From positions 1 to 62,893 of the forward strand of contig JALSQZ010000086.1 in NCBI GenBank assembly GCA_026985055.1: 62,893 bases of DNA. The letters are read 5' to 3'. Below, one piece after another: positions 15,940 through 26,102 of this stretch. The position numbers and the translations under genes are program-made. This DNA comes from Sedimenticola sp. GTDB taxonomy: Bacteria > Pseudomonadota > Gammaproteobacteria > Chromatiales > Chromatiaceae. The stretch's first letter is position 1. Every line of letters starts with the position of its first letter. The notes under the pieces were generated by a model that made no database searches, was not told where the DNA came from, and saw only the letters and a program-made list of their open reading frames with translations.

Positions 15940-18168
15940 TCAGTGGTTGTCCCGGTCGGCCGGGGAAAAGGCATTCCGCATGCGGTTGAGCATGCGCGTA
16001 ACAAAGGGGGTGGAAGTATCTTCGAGGATTTCGACCTTCCCTTCACGCATTTTCTCGGCAAGCTGCATGTCCTTGATTTGAAGGGCTTTATTCCCGTTGC
16101 CATCGACAAACAGCATGGTGTGGGTGAACTGGCTATGCCACACCAGTTTGCACACCAGAGGCGGTTGCTTTTCTTCGTTATTGACACGTATCCAGCTTCC
16201 CTCTCGCAGGGAATCGACCATCCGGGTATATTCGTCTGCTTCTCCAGGGGAGGCTTCGGCTTGCGGGGCATTTTCCTGCGGATGGCGGCTGCTGGGCTCG
16301 TGTGTTGCTTCCCGCAGCGACGCCTGGGATGTCTGGTCGAAAGCATCCAGCAATTGCCCCAGCATTTCGTGGCTTTTTGCCTTGTTGATGGAAATGTAAT
16401 CCAGCCCTTTCTGAAAGGCTTTCATGATGCCGGGGATGCTGGTTCTGAGTTGCTGGCGTTTGCTGTCCGGCAATTCCGGGTTGAAATATTGTTCTACGGC
16501 CTCGGTTACCGCTGTGGCTTTGTTCCAGGTTTTTCCTTCTTCGCCTTCACGTAGCAGTATCAGGGTAAGAAAGTCTGCCCATGGCTTGTAAATGATTTCC
16601 TGCACCGCTGCTGGAGAAGAAGAAAGGACAGGTGAATCGAGAATTTCGCTGATCTTGTGTTTGGCTACTGCCAGCTGTTCCTTTCCCGAGAGGGCCTGGG
16701 TGATGCGCTGCTCCATGATTTTCTGCGCTTTTTCCCGGGCGAGCAGGTATCTCCTGAAGTCCTGCAGCGTGTTTTCGAACACGGATATGTCATCTTCGTA
16801 TTCGGCGACGATGCGCTCCACAATCCGCTGCACCTGCTTGCGGAAGGACTTGTCCGGATTGTCGCTGCTGTTGCGCCAGCCGATGGCGGCAGAGGCAATG
16901 CTGTCCAGCAGTTGTCGGGCGGGATGAGCTTCGTTATCCACAAAAGTGGGATCCTGGATCGCGGTTTTCAGTACCGGTATCTGCAGTCTGCCAAGCAAGG
17001 TGCGGATGGTGCTGGGAATGGTGTCATCCCCGAGGATGTGATCGAAAAGACGGAAAATGACCTCGATGACTTGCTGGTCATTCCGTTCCACCCGCTGGGA
17101 GGGTTGCCCCTTTTCATCAAGACAGAGCGCCTGGTTTACCTGCTGACGCAAATGTTCCTGCACGCTCGCCCAGTCTATCTGGTCTGTGTCCACTTCAGAA
17201 AGAACCGAAGCCTGAAGCTGATTCAGGGTTTGCAGGACTTCATAGCGTGGCAGTACCGGCAGGGTTGGGTTGGCTGTAGACTGAATGACAGGTGAGCCAC
17301 CCTGAAACTGGTACCAGACTTCGGGCAGCGCCATGTTTGAGACAGCTGTGTTGAATTCCTGCGGTTTGGATGCTGGTGACTGACGGGGCTGGTGTTCGTA
17401 GGAAATGTTCCTTATGTGATTGGTCTTGAGATCCGGCAAAATCCCTCTTTTGATCAGAAGGGTATTGGTGTCGCGATAGAGTTTTTTCAGATACCGGGAG
17501 AATACCCTGTTCAGGCTCTGATAGACGGTAATTCGAAAAATGACCTCGTCATCCCATTCATCCAGAATGTCCCGCAGGCTGTTGGCGAGCAAGATCGGGC
17601 TGATGGGCATGGTGGCCGCCGACGCTACCGGCTTGTCCTGCATGAATGCAAACCGCTCATCCAGCGCATACAGTTCCCGGGCAAAAGCCTGATTGGCTTT
17701 GGTGATGGTTGTGGTGAGCGCTACGTTCTCTTCCAGTTGTCTGTCATCAAGCAAAGACAGGCGCGCTTCGTCTTCGAGTTTGTCCTTGTTTGATGACCAG
17801 GCAAATTCTTCTTCCTCTTCTTCGTCGTTCAGTCCGGGAAGATCTTCCTGGAAATTCAGCTGGTATTCGATGAAAAACCACTGTGGCGCAGTGTGAAGAT
17901 ATTTGTTCCGGATTTCCTCATGGCGCTCCTGAAAACGCCACATGGACTCGAAAAGCAAGGTTCGATGAGCTTCGCTGGTGCTCGCCTTGATCAGGCGATA
18001 GATGTCGTCGTCAACCTGCTGGAACAGAGCTTTGCAAAATTCGGGAAGACTGCTGGTGAATATTTGCTGACAATCTTCGATGATGTTCTTGTTGAGACCC
18101 CAGTCGATGACGATGGCAGATGACTCATTTCCTGGCTCCGTTGGAGCGAATCCGGATTCAAGCATCAT
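15940..18168 (-). CDS. DUF1631 family protein, paralogue 1
   Basis: Encodes 742 residues. Members of DUF1631 are large, mostly helical cytoplasmic proteins, often mis-annotated as thymidine phosphorylase. The N-terminal part has FCKALFQQVDDDIYRLIKA; the central part has DHILGDDTIPSTIRTLLGRL and FVDNEAHPARQLLDSIA; the last ~110 residues (DEYTRMVDSLREGSWIRV, then TMLFVDGNGNKAL) resemble a PilZ-like beta-barrel. The start ATG at 18168 has GGAG five bases upstream; ATG 18207 has a poorer context. It shares domain order with the protein at 27723-29873. A PilZ-type cyclic-di-GMP-binding role is inference only. Confidence 0.88.
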   Translation of the reverse strand: MMLESGFAPTEPGNESSAIVIDWGLNKNIIEDCQQIFTSSLPEFCKALFQQVDDDIYRLIKASTSEAHRTLLFESMWRFQERHEEIRNKYLHTAPQWFFIEYQLNFQEDLPGLNDEEEEEEFAWSSNKDKLEDEARLSLLDDRQLEENVALTTTITKANQAFARELYALDERFAFMQDKPVASAATMPISPILLANSLRDILDEWDDEVIFRITVYQSLNRVFSRYLKKLYRDTNTLLIKRGILPDLKTNHIRNISYEHQPRQSPASKPQEFNTAVSNMALPEVWYQFQGGSPVIQSTANPTLPVLPRYEVLQTLNQLQASVLSEVDTDQIDWASVQEHLRQQVNQALCLDEKGQPSQRVERNDQQVIEVIFRLFDHILGDDTIPSTIRTLLGRLQIPVLKTAIQDPTFVDNEAHPARQLLDSIASAAIGWRNSSDNPDKSFRKQVQRIVERIVAEYEDDISVFENTLQDFRRYLLAREKAQKIMEQRITQALSGKEQLAVAKHKISEILDSPVLSSSPAAVQEIIYKPWADFLTLILLREGEEGKTWNKATAVTEAVEQYFNPELPDSKRQQLRTSIPGIMKAFQKGLDYISINKAKSHEMLGQLLDAFDQTSQASLREATHEPSSRHPQENAPQAEASPGEADEYTRMVDSLREGSWIRVNNEEKQPPLVCKLVWHSQFTHTMLFVDGNGNKALQIKDMQLAEKMREGKVEILEDTSTPFVTRMLNRMRNAFSPADRDNH

Positions 18169-18261
18169 GTTTTCTCCATGGCCATGCCAGTTGTTCAGGC
18201 CGTCCAAACGCCCCTAGTGTTGAAAATAGTAATCCAGATTGTTCGTAAAATCCACAGTTTA

Positions 18262-18509
18262 GGAACCTCTGATTGAATCTGAGCGAAGCAGATCGTGATT
18301 CAAAATGTTCCGATACAAGGCGCAAATCGCACGTAATGCCCCAGGGCACTCTCTCTTGCACAAGCGCAATTCACCTTGTAGCCCGCTATTGCGAGGATTT
18401 GCAAAGCTACCGCTCCTGCTAACGCCCCTGACCTACATCCCTGTAGGCCACGCAGTAGCGGGGCATTTTGGGTGCAAGGTACGAGTTCATGATTTAAATC
18501 AGAGGTTCC
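18262..18509. mobile_element. MITE-like element, family 2 (248 bp)
   Basis: Perfect 13-bp terminal inverted repeats GGAACCTCTGATT and AATCAGAGGTTCC, flanked by TTTA at 18258-18261 and 18510-18513. The interior has smaller palindromes such as CCTACA/TGTAGG but no credible gene. It occupies the centre of the 550-bp gap between the DUF1631 gene and murJ; the rest of the gap shows nothing recognisable. One copy only in this window. Confidence 0.85.
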
Positions 18510-18718
18510 TTTACATGAACAGTGTCGCTTCCGGGCAAAGAGAAAGCAGGATGGATATCAGGTTCGTGCCGCTTGTCCATGGCCTGCGGTACATGCTTTT
18601 TTCCTGATGAATCAGATCTGTGCTGTATTCAAAGGTTCCTATGAGACCCGCTGAGCAGGTAACATGCCTCCTTGTTCAAATCACAGCGGGATTTCCCGGG
18701 AAGATTGTTTTGGCTTCG

Positions 18719-20275
18719 ATGTTCAAATCGCTGACTACCGTAGGTGGAAATACCATGATTTCCCGGGTGCTGGGGTTTGTTCGTGATCTGGTGCTGGCCA
18801 GGGTGTTTGGTGCGGATGCGGCAACGGACGCCTTTTTCGTTGCCTTCAAGATCCCGAATTTTTTGCGCAGGCTGTTTGCCGAAGGAGCTTTTGCCACGGC
18901 TTTCGTGCCTGTGTTGATGGAATACAAGGAACAGCGATCCCATGATGAGCTCAAGGCGCTGGTCGATCATGTGGCCGGCACCCTGGGGCTGGTTCTGTTG
19001 GTGGTGTCTTTTGTCGGGGTACTGGCGGCGCCGTTGTTGGTTTCCGTCTTTGCCTTCGGTTGGGTCATGGAAGGTGCGGCAGAAAAACTGGATCTGGCGG
19101 CACAGATGCTGCGCCTTACCTTTCCCTATCTGCTGTTCATTTCCCTCACGGCGTTTGCCGGGGGAGTGCTGAATGCCCACAACCGCTTTGCCGTGCCCGC
19201 TTTTACTCCGGTGCTGCTCAACCTGTGCCTGATTGGAGCCGCACTGTGGGCGGCGCCGATGTTTGAACAGCCGGTGGTGGCCCTGGCCTGGGGTGTGCTG
19301 ATTGCCGGGGTGGTTCAGTTTACGTTTCAGCTGCCGTTCCTGTACCGGTTGCAGCTGTTCCCGGGATTTCGCCCGGCTCCGCGGCATGAAGGCGTCAGCC
19401 GTATCATGAAACTGATGGTGCCGGCCCTGTTTGCCGTGTCCATAGTGCAGATCAATCTGCTGCTGGACACGGTGCTGGCCTCTTTCCTTCAGACCGGGAG
19501 CATTTCCTGGCTCTACTATTCTGACCGGCTGATGGAATTTCCCCAGGGCGTGCTGGGGGTGGCGCTGGCTACGGTTATTCTCCCGGGTTTGTCCAAGCGC
19601 CATGCCGATGGTGATCCACGAGCCTTCAGTCAGACCCTGGACTGGGGTCTGCGTACCACGGTTTTGCTCGGAGCGCCGGCAGCCACGGGACTGGCAGTAT
19701 TGGCCGCGCCCATGATTGCGACCTTGTTTCTGTCCGGGAATTTCGACGCACGGGATGTACAAATGGCCAGTCTCAGTCTCATGGCCTATTCGCTGGGGTT
19801 GCTGGCCTTCATCCTGATCAAGGTGCTCGCGCCGGGATATTATGCCAGACAGGATACCCGCACGCCGGTGCGTATCGGGCTGATTGCCATGGGTGTGAAC
19901 ATGGGGTTCAATCTGGTCTTGATCTATCCCTTGCAGCATGCGGGACTGGCTCTTGCCACCAGCTTGTCTGCCTTTGTCAATGCCGCTTTGCTGTACCGCG
20001 GGTTGCACAGGGAAAAAGTGTATCAGCCGGGCAGTGAATGGAAGTCCCTGTGGTTCAAAACCCTGGCAGCCTGCGCAGTCATGGCCGGAGTACTGTTGTG
20101 GGGCGCGCCAGCCGCCGAAGACTGGATTTCAGCCGGAAATCTGCTCAGAGTGGGGTGGTTGATGCTGTGGATTGGCGTTGGCATGCTGGTATATGCAAGC
20201 TGTATGTATGTCATGGGCATTCGCTTGCGCCATCTGCAAAATACCCGCCAGGCATCGAAGAGTGATTCGTTGTAA
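18719..20275 (+). CDS. murJ: Lipid II flippase MurJ
   Basis: Encodes 518 residues with about 14 hydrophobic segments. MurJ (formerly MviN) flips lipid II across the inner membrane for peptidoglycan synthesis. The N-terminus MFKSLTTVGGNTMISRVLGF followed by RDLVLARVFGADAATDAF and FKIPNFLRRLFAEGAFATAF is diagnostic, including the charged residues lining the cavity. ATG 18719 is chosen by family alignment; the open frame extends back to 18620 without family similarity. In related genomes murJ is followed directly by ribF; here a secreted discoidin-like gene lies between them. Confidence 0.96.
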   Translation: MFKSLTTVGGNTMISRVLGFVRDLVLARVFGADAATDAFFVAFKIPNFLRRLFAEGAFATAFVPVLMEYKEQRSHDELKALVDHVAGTLGLVLLVVSFVGVLAAPLLVSVFAFGWVMEGAAEKLDLAAQMLRLTFPYLLFISLTAFAGGVLNAHNRFAVPAFTPVLLNLCLIGAALWAAPMFEQPVVALAWGVLIAGVVQFTFQLPFLYRLQLFPGFRPAPRHEGVSRIMKLMVPALFAVSIVQINLLLDTVLASFLQTGSISWLYYSDRLMEFPQGVLGVALATVILPGLSKRHADGDPRAFSQTLDWGLRTTVLLGAPAATGLAVLAAPMIATLFLSGNFDARDVQMASLSLMAYSLGLLAFILIKVLAPGYYARQDTRTPVRIGLIAMGVNMGFNLVLIYPLQHAGLALATSLSAFVNAALLYRGLHREKVYQPGSEWKSLWFKTLAACAVMAGVLLWGAPAAEDWISAGNLLRVGWLMLWIGVGMLVYASCMYVMGIRLRHLQNTRQASKSDSL

Positions 20276-20413
20276 ACTAATCAGTCCGGATTCATGGCAT
20301 AATCAAAAAGATCGTTACCCGGTTGACGGTTCTATGCCAGTGAATATGGCGGTGCATTCCCGTGCCGTTCAACAGGCCGCAAAAAAGTAATTGATATTAG
20401 GTATTGTGCAGGT

Positions 20414-21331
20414 ATGTCTTTTTCTGGACGGTTGAAACTTGTTGCGCAGTTGCTGATTCTGGTGATGCTCGGCCCCGTGGTGGCAGTTGCGGAGGAACCG
20501 GCCGCGTCCGTGAATGTGTTGGCAATGCGCAATGGCGGAGTGGTGCTGGCTCACACAAGTCAGTATGACAAGGAATTCCCGGTCAATGCCATGATAGATT
20601 CCAGTCTGGAAAACTACTGGGCCAGCGGCAAACCGTCTCCAGGCGGCTGGTATCCCCAGAGCTTCGTCATCGAAATGGATCAGGTCTATGCGCTGGAGAA
20701 ACTGGTTATCGACAATCGTGAAATCGATGAGGAAGACTACCCCGGCGTATCCGCACGGGAAGTGCGTTTTTCTGTTTCGGATGTTTCCTCCCGGGAAGGG
20801 TGGCGGCCGCTGATCACTGCCGAAGCGTTGCAGTTTGACCGCAAGGAGATTCTGTTGCCCAGGCCGGTGAAGGCTCGTTGGCTGAAAGTGGAAATTCATT
20901 CCAATTATGGTGATCCCAATTTTGTTGAGATCAATGAGCTGGAAGCTTATGGCAAACCGGTGGGAAAGAAACGTCCTTTTCTGGATGCCAATGGCATCTA
21001 TCAGACCAACTACCAGCTTCTCATGCTCAAGGTCGATGGAGAAGAAGTGACCGGCTGCTATGAAATGGACAAGGGTTTTGTTTACGGCAAGACCAACGGA
21101 AGGGTTTTTGATATCAACTGGGTGGAGCACAAGGGAAAGGAATCCGGAACCGCCCTGCTGGTGTTGTCTTCCGGGGGCTTTCTGAACGGTCTCTGGTACG
21201 AGGACGGGATCATGAAGGGACCCTGGTTTGGTAACAAGTTGCCGGATCGCGCGAGTATCGATTGTGATCCGGTCAGCGCAGCAATGGGCGTGGGTTTCAA
21301 CGCCGACACTCTGGTCGAAAAAAGCCATTGA
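20414..21331 (+). CDS. Secreted discoidin (F5/8 type C)-like protein
   Basis: Encodes 305 residues. A signal peptide (about 1-26, ending GPVVAVAEE) is followed by a galactose-binding/discoidin-like beta-sandwich (about 35-180), recognisable from NAMIDSSLENYWASGK, FVIEMDQVYALEKLVIDNRE and ARWLKVEIHSNYGDPNFVEI. The C-terminal half is beta-rich with an interrupted LVLSSGGFLNGLWYEDG segment and a Cys pair that may form a disulfide. Such domains bind carbohydrates or surfaces. The stop lies 1 bp before the ribF start, so it is probably cotranscribed with ribF, ileS and lspA. This gene is unusual in the murJ-ribF interval. Confidence 0.85.
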   Translation: MSFSGRLKLVAQLLILVMLGPVVAVAEEPAASVNVLAMRNGGVVLAHTSQYDKEFPVNAMIDSSLENYWASGKPSPGGWYPQSFVIEMDQVYALEKLVIDNREIDEEDYPGVSAREVRFSVSDVSSREGWRPLITAEALQFDRKEILLPRPVKARWLKVEIHSNYGDPNFVEINELEAYGKPVGKKRPFLDANGIYQTNYQLLMLKVDGEEVTGCYEMDKGFVYGKTNGRVFDINWVEHKGKESGTALLVLSSGGFLNGLWYEDGIMKGPWFGNKLPDRASIDCDPVSAAMGVGFNADTLVEKSH

Positions 21332-21332
21332 A

Positions 21333-22265
21333 ATGCAACTGATTCGTGGTCAGCACAATCTGCGCCCGGCGCACCGTGGTTGTGTGGCCACCATTGGCAA
21401 TTTCGATGGCGTGCATCTGGGGCATCAGGCTGTATTTCGCGCCCTGCGCAAGAAGGCCGGGGATTATGGCCTGCCATCCACGGTGATTCTGTTCGAACCT
21501 CAGCCCATGGAATTTTTTCGCCCGGATCAGGCGCCGGCACGCCTGACGCGGCTGCGGGAGAAACTGATTCATGTGCGCGCCTGTGGCATCGATCGCGTAC
21601 TGTTGCTGGAGTTCAATCAGCATCTCGCCGGGCAGGAAGCCCGCGACTTCATTCAGACCGTGCTGGTGGATGGCCTGGGCATCCGGCATCTGTATGTGGG
21701 GGATGATTTTCGCTTTGGCAGAAAACGCCAGGGAGATTTTTCCTTGCTGGTGGAACAGGGAAGTGAGCAGGGGTTCGGCGTCGAGAGCATGGACACGGTT
21801 TGTCATGAGAACTGCCGTATCAGCAGTACGCGCATCCGCATGGCCCTGGAGGCGGGCGATTTCTCCACGGCGGAATCCTGTCTTGGGCGCTCTTATCAGA
21901 TCTGCGGGCGTGTGGCGCATGGCAACCAGCGCGGACGCAGCATTGGTTTTCCCACCCTGAATATCAATTTGCATCGCCGGGTCAGCCCGCTTACCGGGGT
22001 GTTTGCGGTGCGGGTGCAGGGGTTGCGGGATGAGGATCTTCCCGGGGTGGCGAACATCGGCACTCGTCCCACGGTGGATGGCCAGGGGCTGCCGCTGCTG
22101 GAGGTGCATCTGTTCGATTTTTCCGAACAGGTGTATGGGCGCCAGGTGGGTGTGAGCTTTGTCTCCCGGATCCGTGAAGAGCGCCGTTTTTCTTCCTTCG
22201 AAGAACTGAAAATACAGATATCGCGGGATGCGGCGGAAGCCCGGCGCATTCTTGGCATTGCCTGA
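21333..22265 (+). CDS. ribF: Bifunctional riboflavin kinase / FAD synthetase
   Basis: Encodes 310 residues. It phosphorylates riboflavin to FMN (C-terminal domain, about 185-305) and adenylates FMN to FAD (N-terminal nucleotidyltransferase domain, about 15-180). Motifs include [11 protein letters not shown] with the HxGH nucleotidyltransferase signature, ISSTRIR, and in the kinase domain [11 protein letters not shown] and [13 protein letters not shown] 21333 starts 1 bp after the upstream stop codon; a longer frame within the upstream gene is a shadow. Neighbour order ribF-ileS-lspA is conserved in gammaproteobacteria. Confidence 0.96.
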   Translation: MQLIRGQHNLRPAHRGCVATIGNFDGVHLGHQAVFRALRKKAGDYGLPSTVILFEPQPMEFFRPDQAPARLTRLREKLIHVRACGIDRVLLLEFNQHLAGQEARDFIQTVLVDGLGIRHLYVGDDFRFGRKRQGDFSLLVEQGSEQGFGVESMDTVCHENCRISSTRIRMALEAGDFSTAESCLGRSYQICGRVAHGNQRGRSIGFPTLNINLHRRVSPLTGVFAVRVQGLRDEDLPGVANIGTRPTVDGQGLPLLEVHLFDFSEQVYGRQVGVSFVSRIREERRFSSFEELKIQISRDAAEARRILGIA

Positions 22266-22323
22266 CCCGGGACGTTCCCGGACTCGGGTTTTTCATCAAC
22301 TACCATGCAGGAATACAAAGTCC

Positions 22324-25140
22324 GTGAGTAAATACAAGGACAGCTTGAACCTTCCCAAAACCGATTTCCCGATGCGCGGCAATCTGGCGCAGCGCGAGCC
22401 GCAGATGCTCAAGGAATGGGAGCGGATGAAGCTTTACCAGAAAATCCGTGAAGTATCTGCGGGCCGGGAGAAATCCATTTTGCATGACGGCCCTCCCTAT
22501 GCCAACGGGGATATTCATATTGGCCATGCGGTGAACAAGATTCTCAAGGATATTATTAACAAGAGCCGTACCCTGGACGGCTTCGACGCGCCTTATGTGC
22601 CGGGTTGGGACTGTCACGGACTGCCCATCGAGCTGCAGGTGGAAAAGAAAGTTGGCAAGCCGGGGCGCAAGGTCAGCGCCGCGGAATTTCGCAAGGCATG
22701 CCGGGCCTATGCACAGAAACAGGTGGATGGCCAGCGTGCGGACTTCAAGCGGCTCGGAGTTCTGGGGGACTGGGAGAATCCTTATCTCACCATGAATTTC
22801 CAGCAGGAGGCGGACATCATCCGATCCCTGGGGCGCATCGTGGAAGCCGGGCATGTGCACAAGGGCTCCAAGCCGGTGAACTGGTGTACAGATTGCGGTT
22901 CTGCCCTGGCGGAAGCGGAAGTGGATTACATGGACAAGACCTCATTGGCCATTGATGTGACTTTCGAGGTGCTGGATGATGAAACACTCATGTATCGCTG
23001 CCATTCCGTACCCGGTGATCATGGTCATGGCCCCTTGTTCGTGGTGATCTGGACCACTACCCCATGGACGTTGCCGGCGAACCAGGCGGTTGCCCTGAAT
23101 CCCGAGCTGGACTATGCGGTAGTGCAGGCCGGGGAACGTCGTTTCCTGGTGGCGGAAGGACTGATGAAAGATGCCCTGGGGCGCTGGGGGCTGGAGGACT
23201 ACCGCGTGATTGCCTATGGTCGTGGCGATGCCTTCGAGGGACTGATGCTCAAGCATCCTTTCTATGACCGGGAGGTGCCCATCATCCTGGGAGAGCATGT
23301 AACCCTGGATGCCGGTACCGGTGCGGTACACACGGCGCCCGGCCATGGTCTGGAAGACTATGTGGTGGGACAGAAATATCATCTGAAAGTGGACAATCCG
23401 GTACTGGGTAACGGCTGCTTCAATGATGAAACCCCATTGTTCGCCGGTGAGCATGTGTTTTCCGCCAACGACAAGGTGATTGACGTACTCAAGGCGCGGG
23501 CCATGCTGTTGCATGAGGAGCGGCTGGTGCACAGCTATCCGCATTGCTGGCGGCACAAGACGCCCATCATTTTCCGCGCTACTCCCCAGTGGTTCATCAG
23601 CATGGATCAGAATGGTCTGCGTGACGCGGCCCTGAAGGAGATCGACCAGGTGGAATGGCTGCCCGAGTGGGGCAGGGAGCGCATTCGCGGAATGGTTGAG
23701 AACCGCCCGGACTGGTGTATTTCCCGGCAGCGCACCTGGGGCGTGCCCATCACCCTGTTCGTGCATCAAAAGACCGGCAAAATTCACCCTGACAGCGCCG
23801 CCCTGTTCGAGAAGGTGGCGCAGCGGGTCGAGAAGGAAGGCATCGAGGCCTGGTTCCAGCTGGAGCCGCAAGACATTCTGGGCGATGAAGCTGCGGAATA
23901 CGAAAAGGTTTCCGACACCCTGGATGTGTGGTTCGATTCTGGCGTTACCCATGCCTGCGTACTCGATCGCCGCGAGGAACTGCGCCGCCCCGCGGATTTG
24001 TATCTGGAAGGTTCTGACCAGCATCGTGGCTGGTTCCAGTCCTCTTTGCTCACTTCCGTGGCCATGACCGGCAAGGCGCCTTACCTGACCTGCCTCACCC
24101 ACGGGTTTACCGTGGACGCGGATGGCAAGAAGATGTCCAAATCCCTGGGGAATGTGATCCAGCCACAGAAAGTAACCAAAAACCTTGGGGCGGATATCAT
24201 TCGTCTGTGGGTGGCGGCTACGGATTATCGGGCGGAGATGAGTGTTTCCGACGAGATTCTCAAGCGCATGGCGGATGCCTATCGGCGGATTCGCAACACC
24301 ACCCGGTTTCTGCTGGCCAATCTGTTCGATTTCGATCCGCAGAACAACGCCGTGGCGCCAGAGGACATGGTGGAGCTGGATCGCTGGGCGGTGGCGCGTG
24401 CCCAGAAATTGCAGAAAGATATCGAAGAAGCCTATCGGGACTACAATTTTCATGTCATCTATCAAAAGATTCTGCAGTTTTGCGTAGTGGATATGGGTGG
24501 CTTCTATCTGGATGTGGTCAAGGATCGCCAGTACACCGCCAGAACCGACAGCCTGGCGCGCCGTTCCTGCCAGACGGCGATTCAGCATATCGTTGAAGCC
24601 ATGGTGCGTTGGTTGGCGCCCGTCCTGAGTTTTACCGCCGATGAAGCCTGGCAGCATATTCCCGGCACTCGCAGTGAATCCGTGTTTCTGGAGACCTGGT
24701 ACAAGGGACTGTTTGGCCTGAATGGAATGGGTGAACTGAACGAGGCCGACTGGCAGCGCATACTCGAAGCGCGCAGTGCGGTGAGTCAGCAGCTCGAAGG
24801 CATGCGCAAGGCTGGTGAAATCGGCTCTTCCCTGGATGCCGAGGTTACGCTGTATTGTGATGGACAGCATTACGATTCCCTGGCAAAGCTGGGAGATGAG
24901 CTGCGTTTTCTGCTGATCACTTCCTACGCCAGTCTGAAACCTCTGGCGCAGCGCAGCGCCGCCGCCAAGGACAGTGAAGTGGAAAGTCTGGCCATCGAGG
25001 CTGTTCCCAGCAAGCATGCCAAATGCGTGCGCTGCTGGCATCACCGTGAGGATGTGGGCAGCCATGCCGGGCATCCGGAGCTGTGCGGTCGCTGTGTCGA
25101 AAATGTGGATGGAGAGGGTGAAAGCCGACGTTATGGCTGA
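22324..25140 (+). CDS. ileS: Isoleucyl-tRNA synthetase
   Basis: Encodes 938 residues, the same length as the E. coli enzyme. Class I synthetase charging tRNA-Ile, with an editing domain that removes Val. HIGH is present in [15 protein letters not shown] near residue 65, [14 protein letters not shown] in the catalytic core, and KMSKSLGN near residue 603. The C-terminal zinc finger is intact ([16 protein letters not shown], then LCGRC). The start is GTG 22324 ([20 protein letters not shown]), matching the family N-terminus; the frame further upstream overlaps ribF. Its end overlaps lspA by 8 bp. Confidence 0.98.
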   Translation: MSKYKDSLNLPKTDFPMRGNLAQREPQMLKEWERMKLYQKIREVSAGREKSILHDGPPYANGDIHIGHAVNKILKDIINKSRTLDGFDAPYVPGWDCHGLPIELQVEKKVGKPGRKVSAAEFRKACRAYAQKQVDGQRADFKRLGVLGDWENPYLTMNFQQEADIIRSLGRIVEAGHVHKGSKPVNWCTDCGSALAEAEVDYMDKTSLAIDVTFEVLDDETLMYRCHSVPGDHGHGPLFVVIWTTTPWTLPANQAVALNPELDYAVVQAGERRFLVAEGLMKDALGRWGLEDYRVIAYGRGDAFEGLMLKHPFYDREVPIILGEHVTLDAGTGAVHTAPGHGLEDYVVGQKYHLKVDNPVLGNGCFNDETPLFAGEHVFSANDKVIDVLKARAMLLHEERLVHSYPHCWRHKTPIIFRATPQWFISMDQNGLRDAALKEIDQVEWLPEWGRERIRGMVENRPDWCISRQRTWGVPITLFVHQKTGKIHPDSAALFEKVAQRVEKEGIEAWFQLEPQDILGDEAAEYEKVSDTLDVWFDSGVTHACVLDRREELRRPADLYLEGSDQHRGWFQSSLLTSVAMTGKAPYLTCLTHGFTVDADGKKMSKSLGNVIQPQKVTKNLGADIIRLWVAATDYRAEMSVSDEILKRMADAYRRIRNTTRFLLANLFDFDPQNNAVAPEDMVELDRWAVARAQKLQKDIEEAYRDYNFHVIYQKILQFCVVDMGGFYLDVVKDRQYTARTDSLARRSCQTAIQHIVEAMVRWLAPVLSFTADEAWQHIPGTRSESVFLETWYKGLFGLNGMGELNEADWQRILEARSAVSQQLEGMRKAGEIGSSLDAEVTLYCDGQHYDSLAKLGDELRFLLITSYASLKPLAQRSAAAKDSEVESLAIEAVPSKHAKCVRCWHHREDVGSHAGHPELCGRCVENVDGEGESRRYG

Positions 25141-25615
25141 ACACCTGAGGCTTTGGCCCTTTCTGCTGCTGAGCTTGCTGGTGCTGGTGCTGGATCAGGC
25201 GAGCAAATGGTGGGTGCTGACCGTATTCCAGCCATATGAAGTCCTGCCGCTGACGCCGTTCTTCAATCTTGTTCTGGTATTCAATGAGGGAGCGGCTTTC
25301 AGCTTCCTCAGTGATGCTGGTGGATGGCAGCGCTGGTTCTTTGTCGGGTTGACCAGTGTCATTTCCCTGGGGCTGCTGGTCTGGCTGGGCCGTCTGCGGC
25401 CGGGAGAGCAGCTTGTCGGAGTATCTCTGGCCATGATTCTGGGCGGCGCCCTGGGAAATCTGCTGGATCGCCTGCGTTTGGAAAAGGTGGTGGATTTTCT
25501 CGATTTTTACTGGCAGGGTTGGCACTGGCCAGCCTTCAATCTGGCAGACAGCGCCATCACCGTGGGGGTGATACTGATGTTGCTGGCGTCGTTTCGGCAG
25601 GCGAGAGCAGGGTAA
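25133..25615 (+). CDS. lspA: Lipoprotein signal peptidase (signal peptidase II)
   Basis: Encodes 160 residues with four transmembrane segments. It cleaves the signal peptide of diacylglyceryl-modified prolipoproteins in the inner membrane. Conserved blocks are [35 protein letters not shown] and FNLADS; the expected catalytic dyad would be Asp121 (VVDF) and Asp139 (NLAD). ATG 25133 overlaps the ileS end, suggesting coupling. In many relatives fkpB and ispH follow; here they are absent and a 487-bp repeat-rich gap follows instead. Confidence 0.96.
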   Translation: MAEHLRLWPFLLLSLLVLVLDQASKWWVLTVFQPYEVLPLTPFFNLVLVFNEGAAFSFLSDAGGWQRWFFVGLTSVISLGLLVWLGRLRPGEQLVGVSLAMILGGALGNLLDRLRLEKVVDFLDFYWQGWHWPAFNLADSAITVGVILMLLASFRQARAG

Positions 25616-25738
25616 TCCCGAGATGTTTCTGCGGCATACGACCACCAGGGATGGAGGAAGTGCCGAAAATGCACGACTCCAGGGATGAAGGAGGTAGAAT
25701 GAAGCAGGAAGCCCGAATCGAGGAGCAATTTTCGGCCC

Positions 25739-25909
25739 GTACATCCTGTACATCGCCGCTCCGGCCATGACCTCCAGGGAGGGAGGAAATGCTGGGAATG
25801 CAGGAGCAATTCCCAGTGCCCTGGCCTCTCGCGGCATACCGTACATCCTGTACATCGCCGCTCCGGCCATCCCTGGCCTCTCGCGGCATACCGTACATCC
25901 TGTACATAA
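25739..25909. repeat. Second 52-bp repeat array (three palindromes, one interrupted unit)
   Basis: GTACATCCTGTAC occurs at 25739, 25841 and 25893. The last two are 52 bp apart; the first unit has about 50 extra bp inserted between CCGGCCATGA and CCCTGGCCTC. Upstream (25620-25738) are degenerate CCAGGGATGGAGG-like pieces. As at the window start, the last palindrome runs straight into the A-tract of a minus-strand terminator. Confidence 0.92.
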
Positions 25910-25941
25910 AAAACCCTGGTCACATCCGGTTGTGACCAGGG
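25908..25941 (-). terminator. Rho-independent terminator for the btuF-like operon
   Basis: CCCTGGTCAC (25914-25923) and GTGACCAGGG (25932-25941) form a 10-bp stem; on the minus strand six T residues follow. It lies about 160 bp beyond the stop of the minus-strand gene at 26103. Between them (25942-26102) only a short inverted repeat TGTAGGAA/TTCCTACA (26090-26107) is seen. Confidence 0.88.
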
Positions 25942-26102
25942 CTATCGCCGGGCTTGGTTGTTTCAATCCTTGATTCTTCCGTGATTGTCTTTCCCTGTAC
26001 GTTTTCGTCCTTGTGCTTCAATGCAGTGGCGACGGTTGCAGTATTTCAAATTCACCAGTCCTTGTCTGTAGGGAAACCCGGGAATCGCTTGTAGGAATTT
26101 TC

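Noticed and set aside
22942..25074. 710-codon open frame antisense to ileS
   Set aside because: Same reason: shadow of a highly conserved sense gene.
25507..25966. Several overlapping minus-strand frames with Met-Tyr-Arg-Met-Tyr-Gly repeats
   Set aside because: They are translations of the 52-bp repeat; the unit is not a multiple of 3, so the frame shifts every unit, and no start site is convincing.
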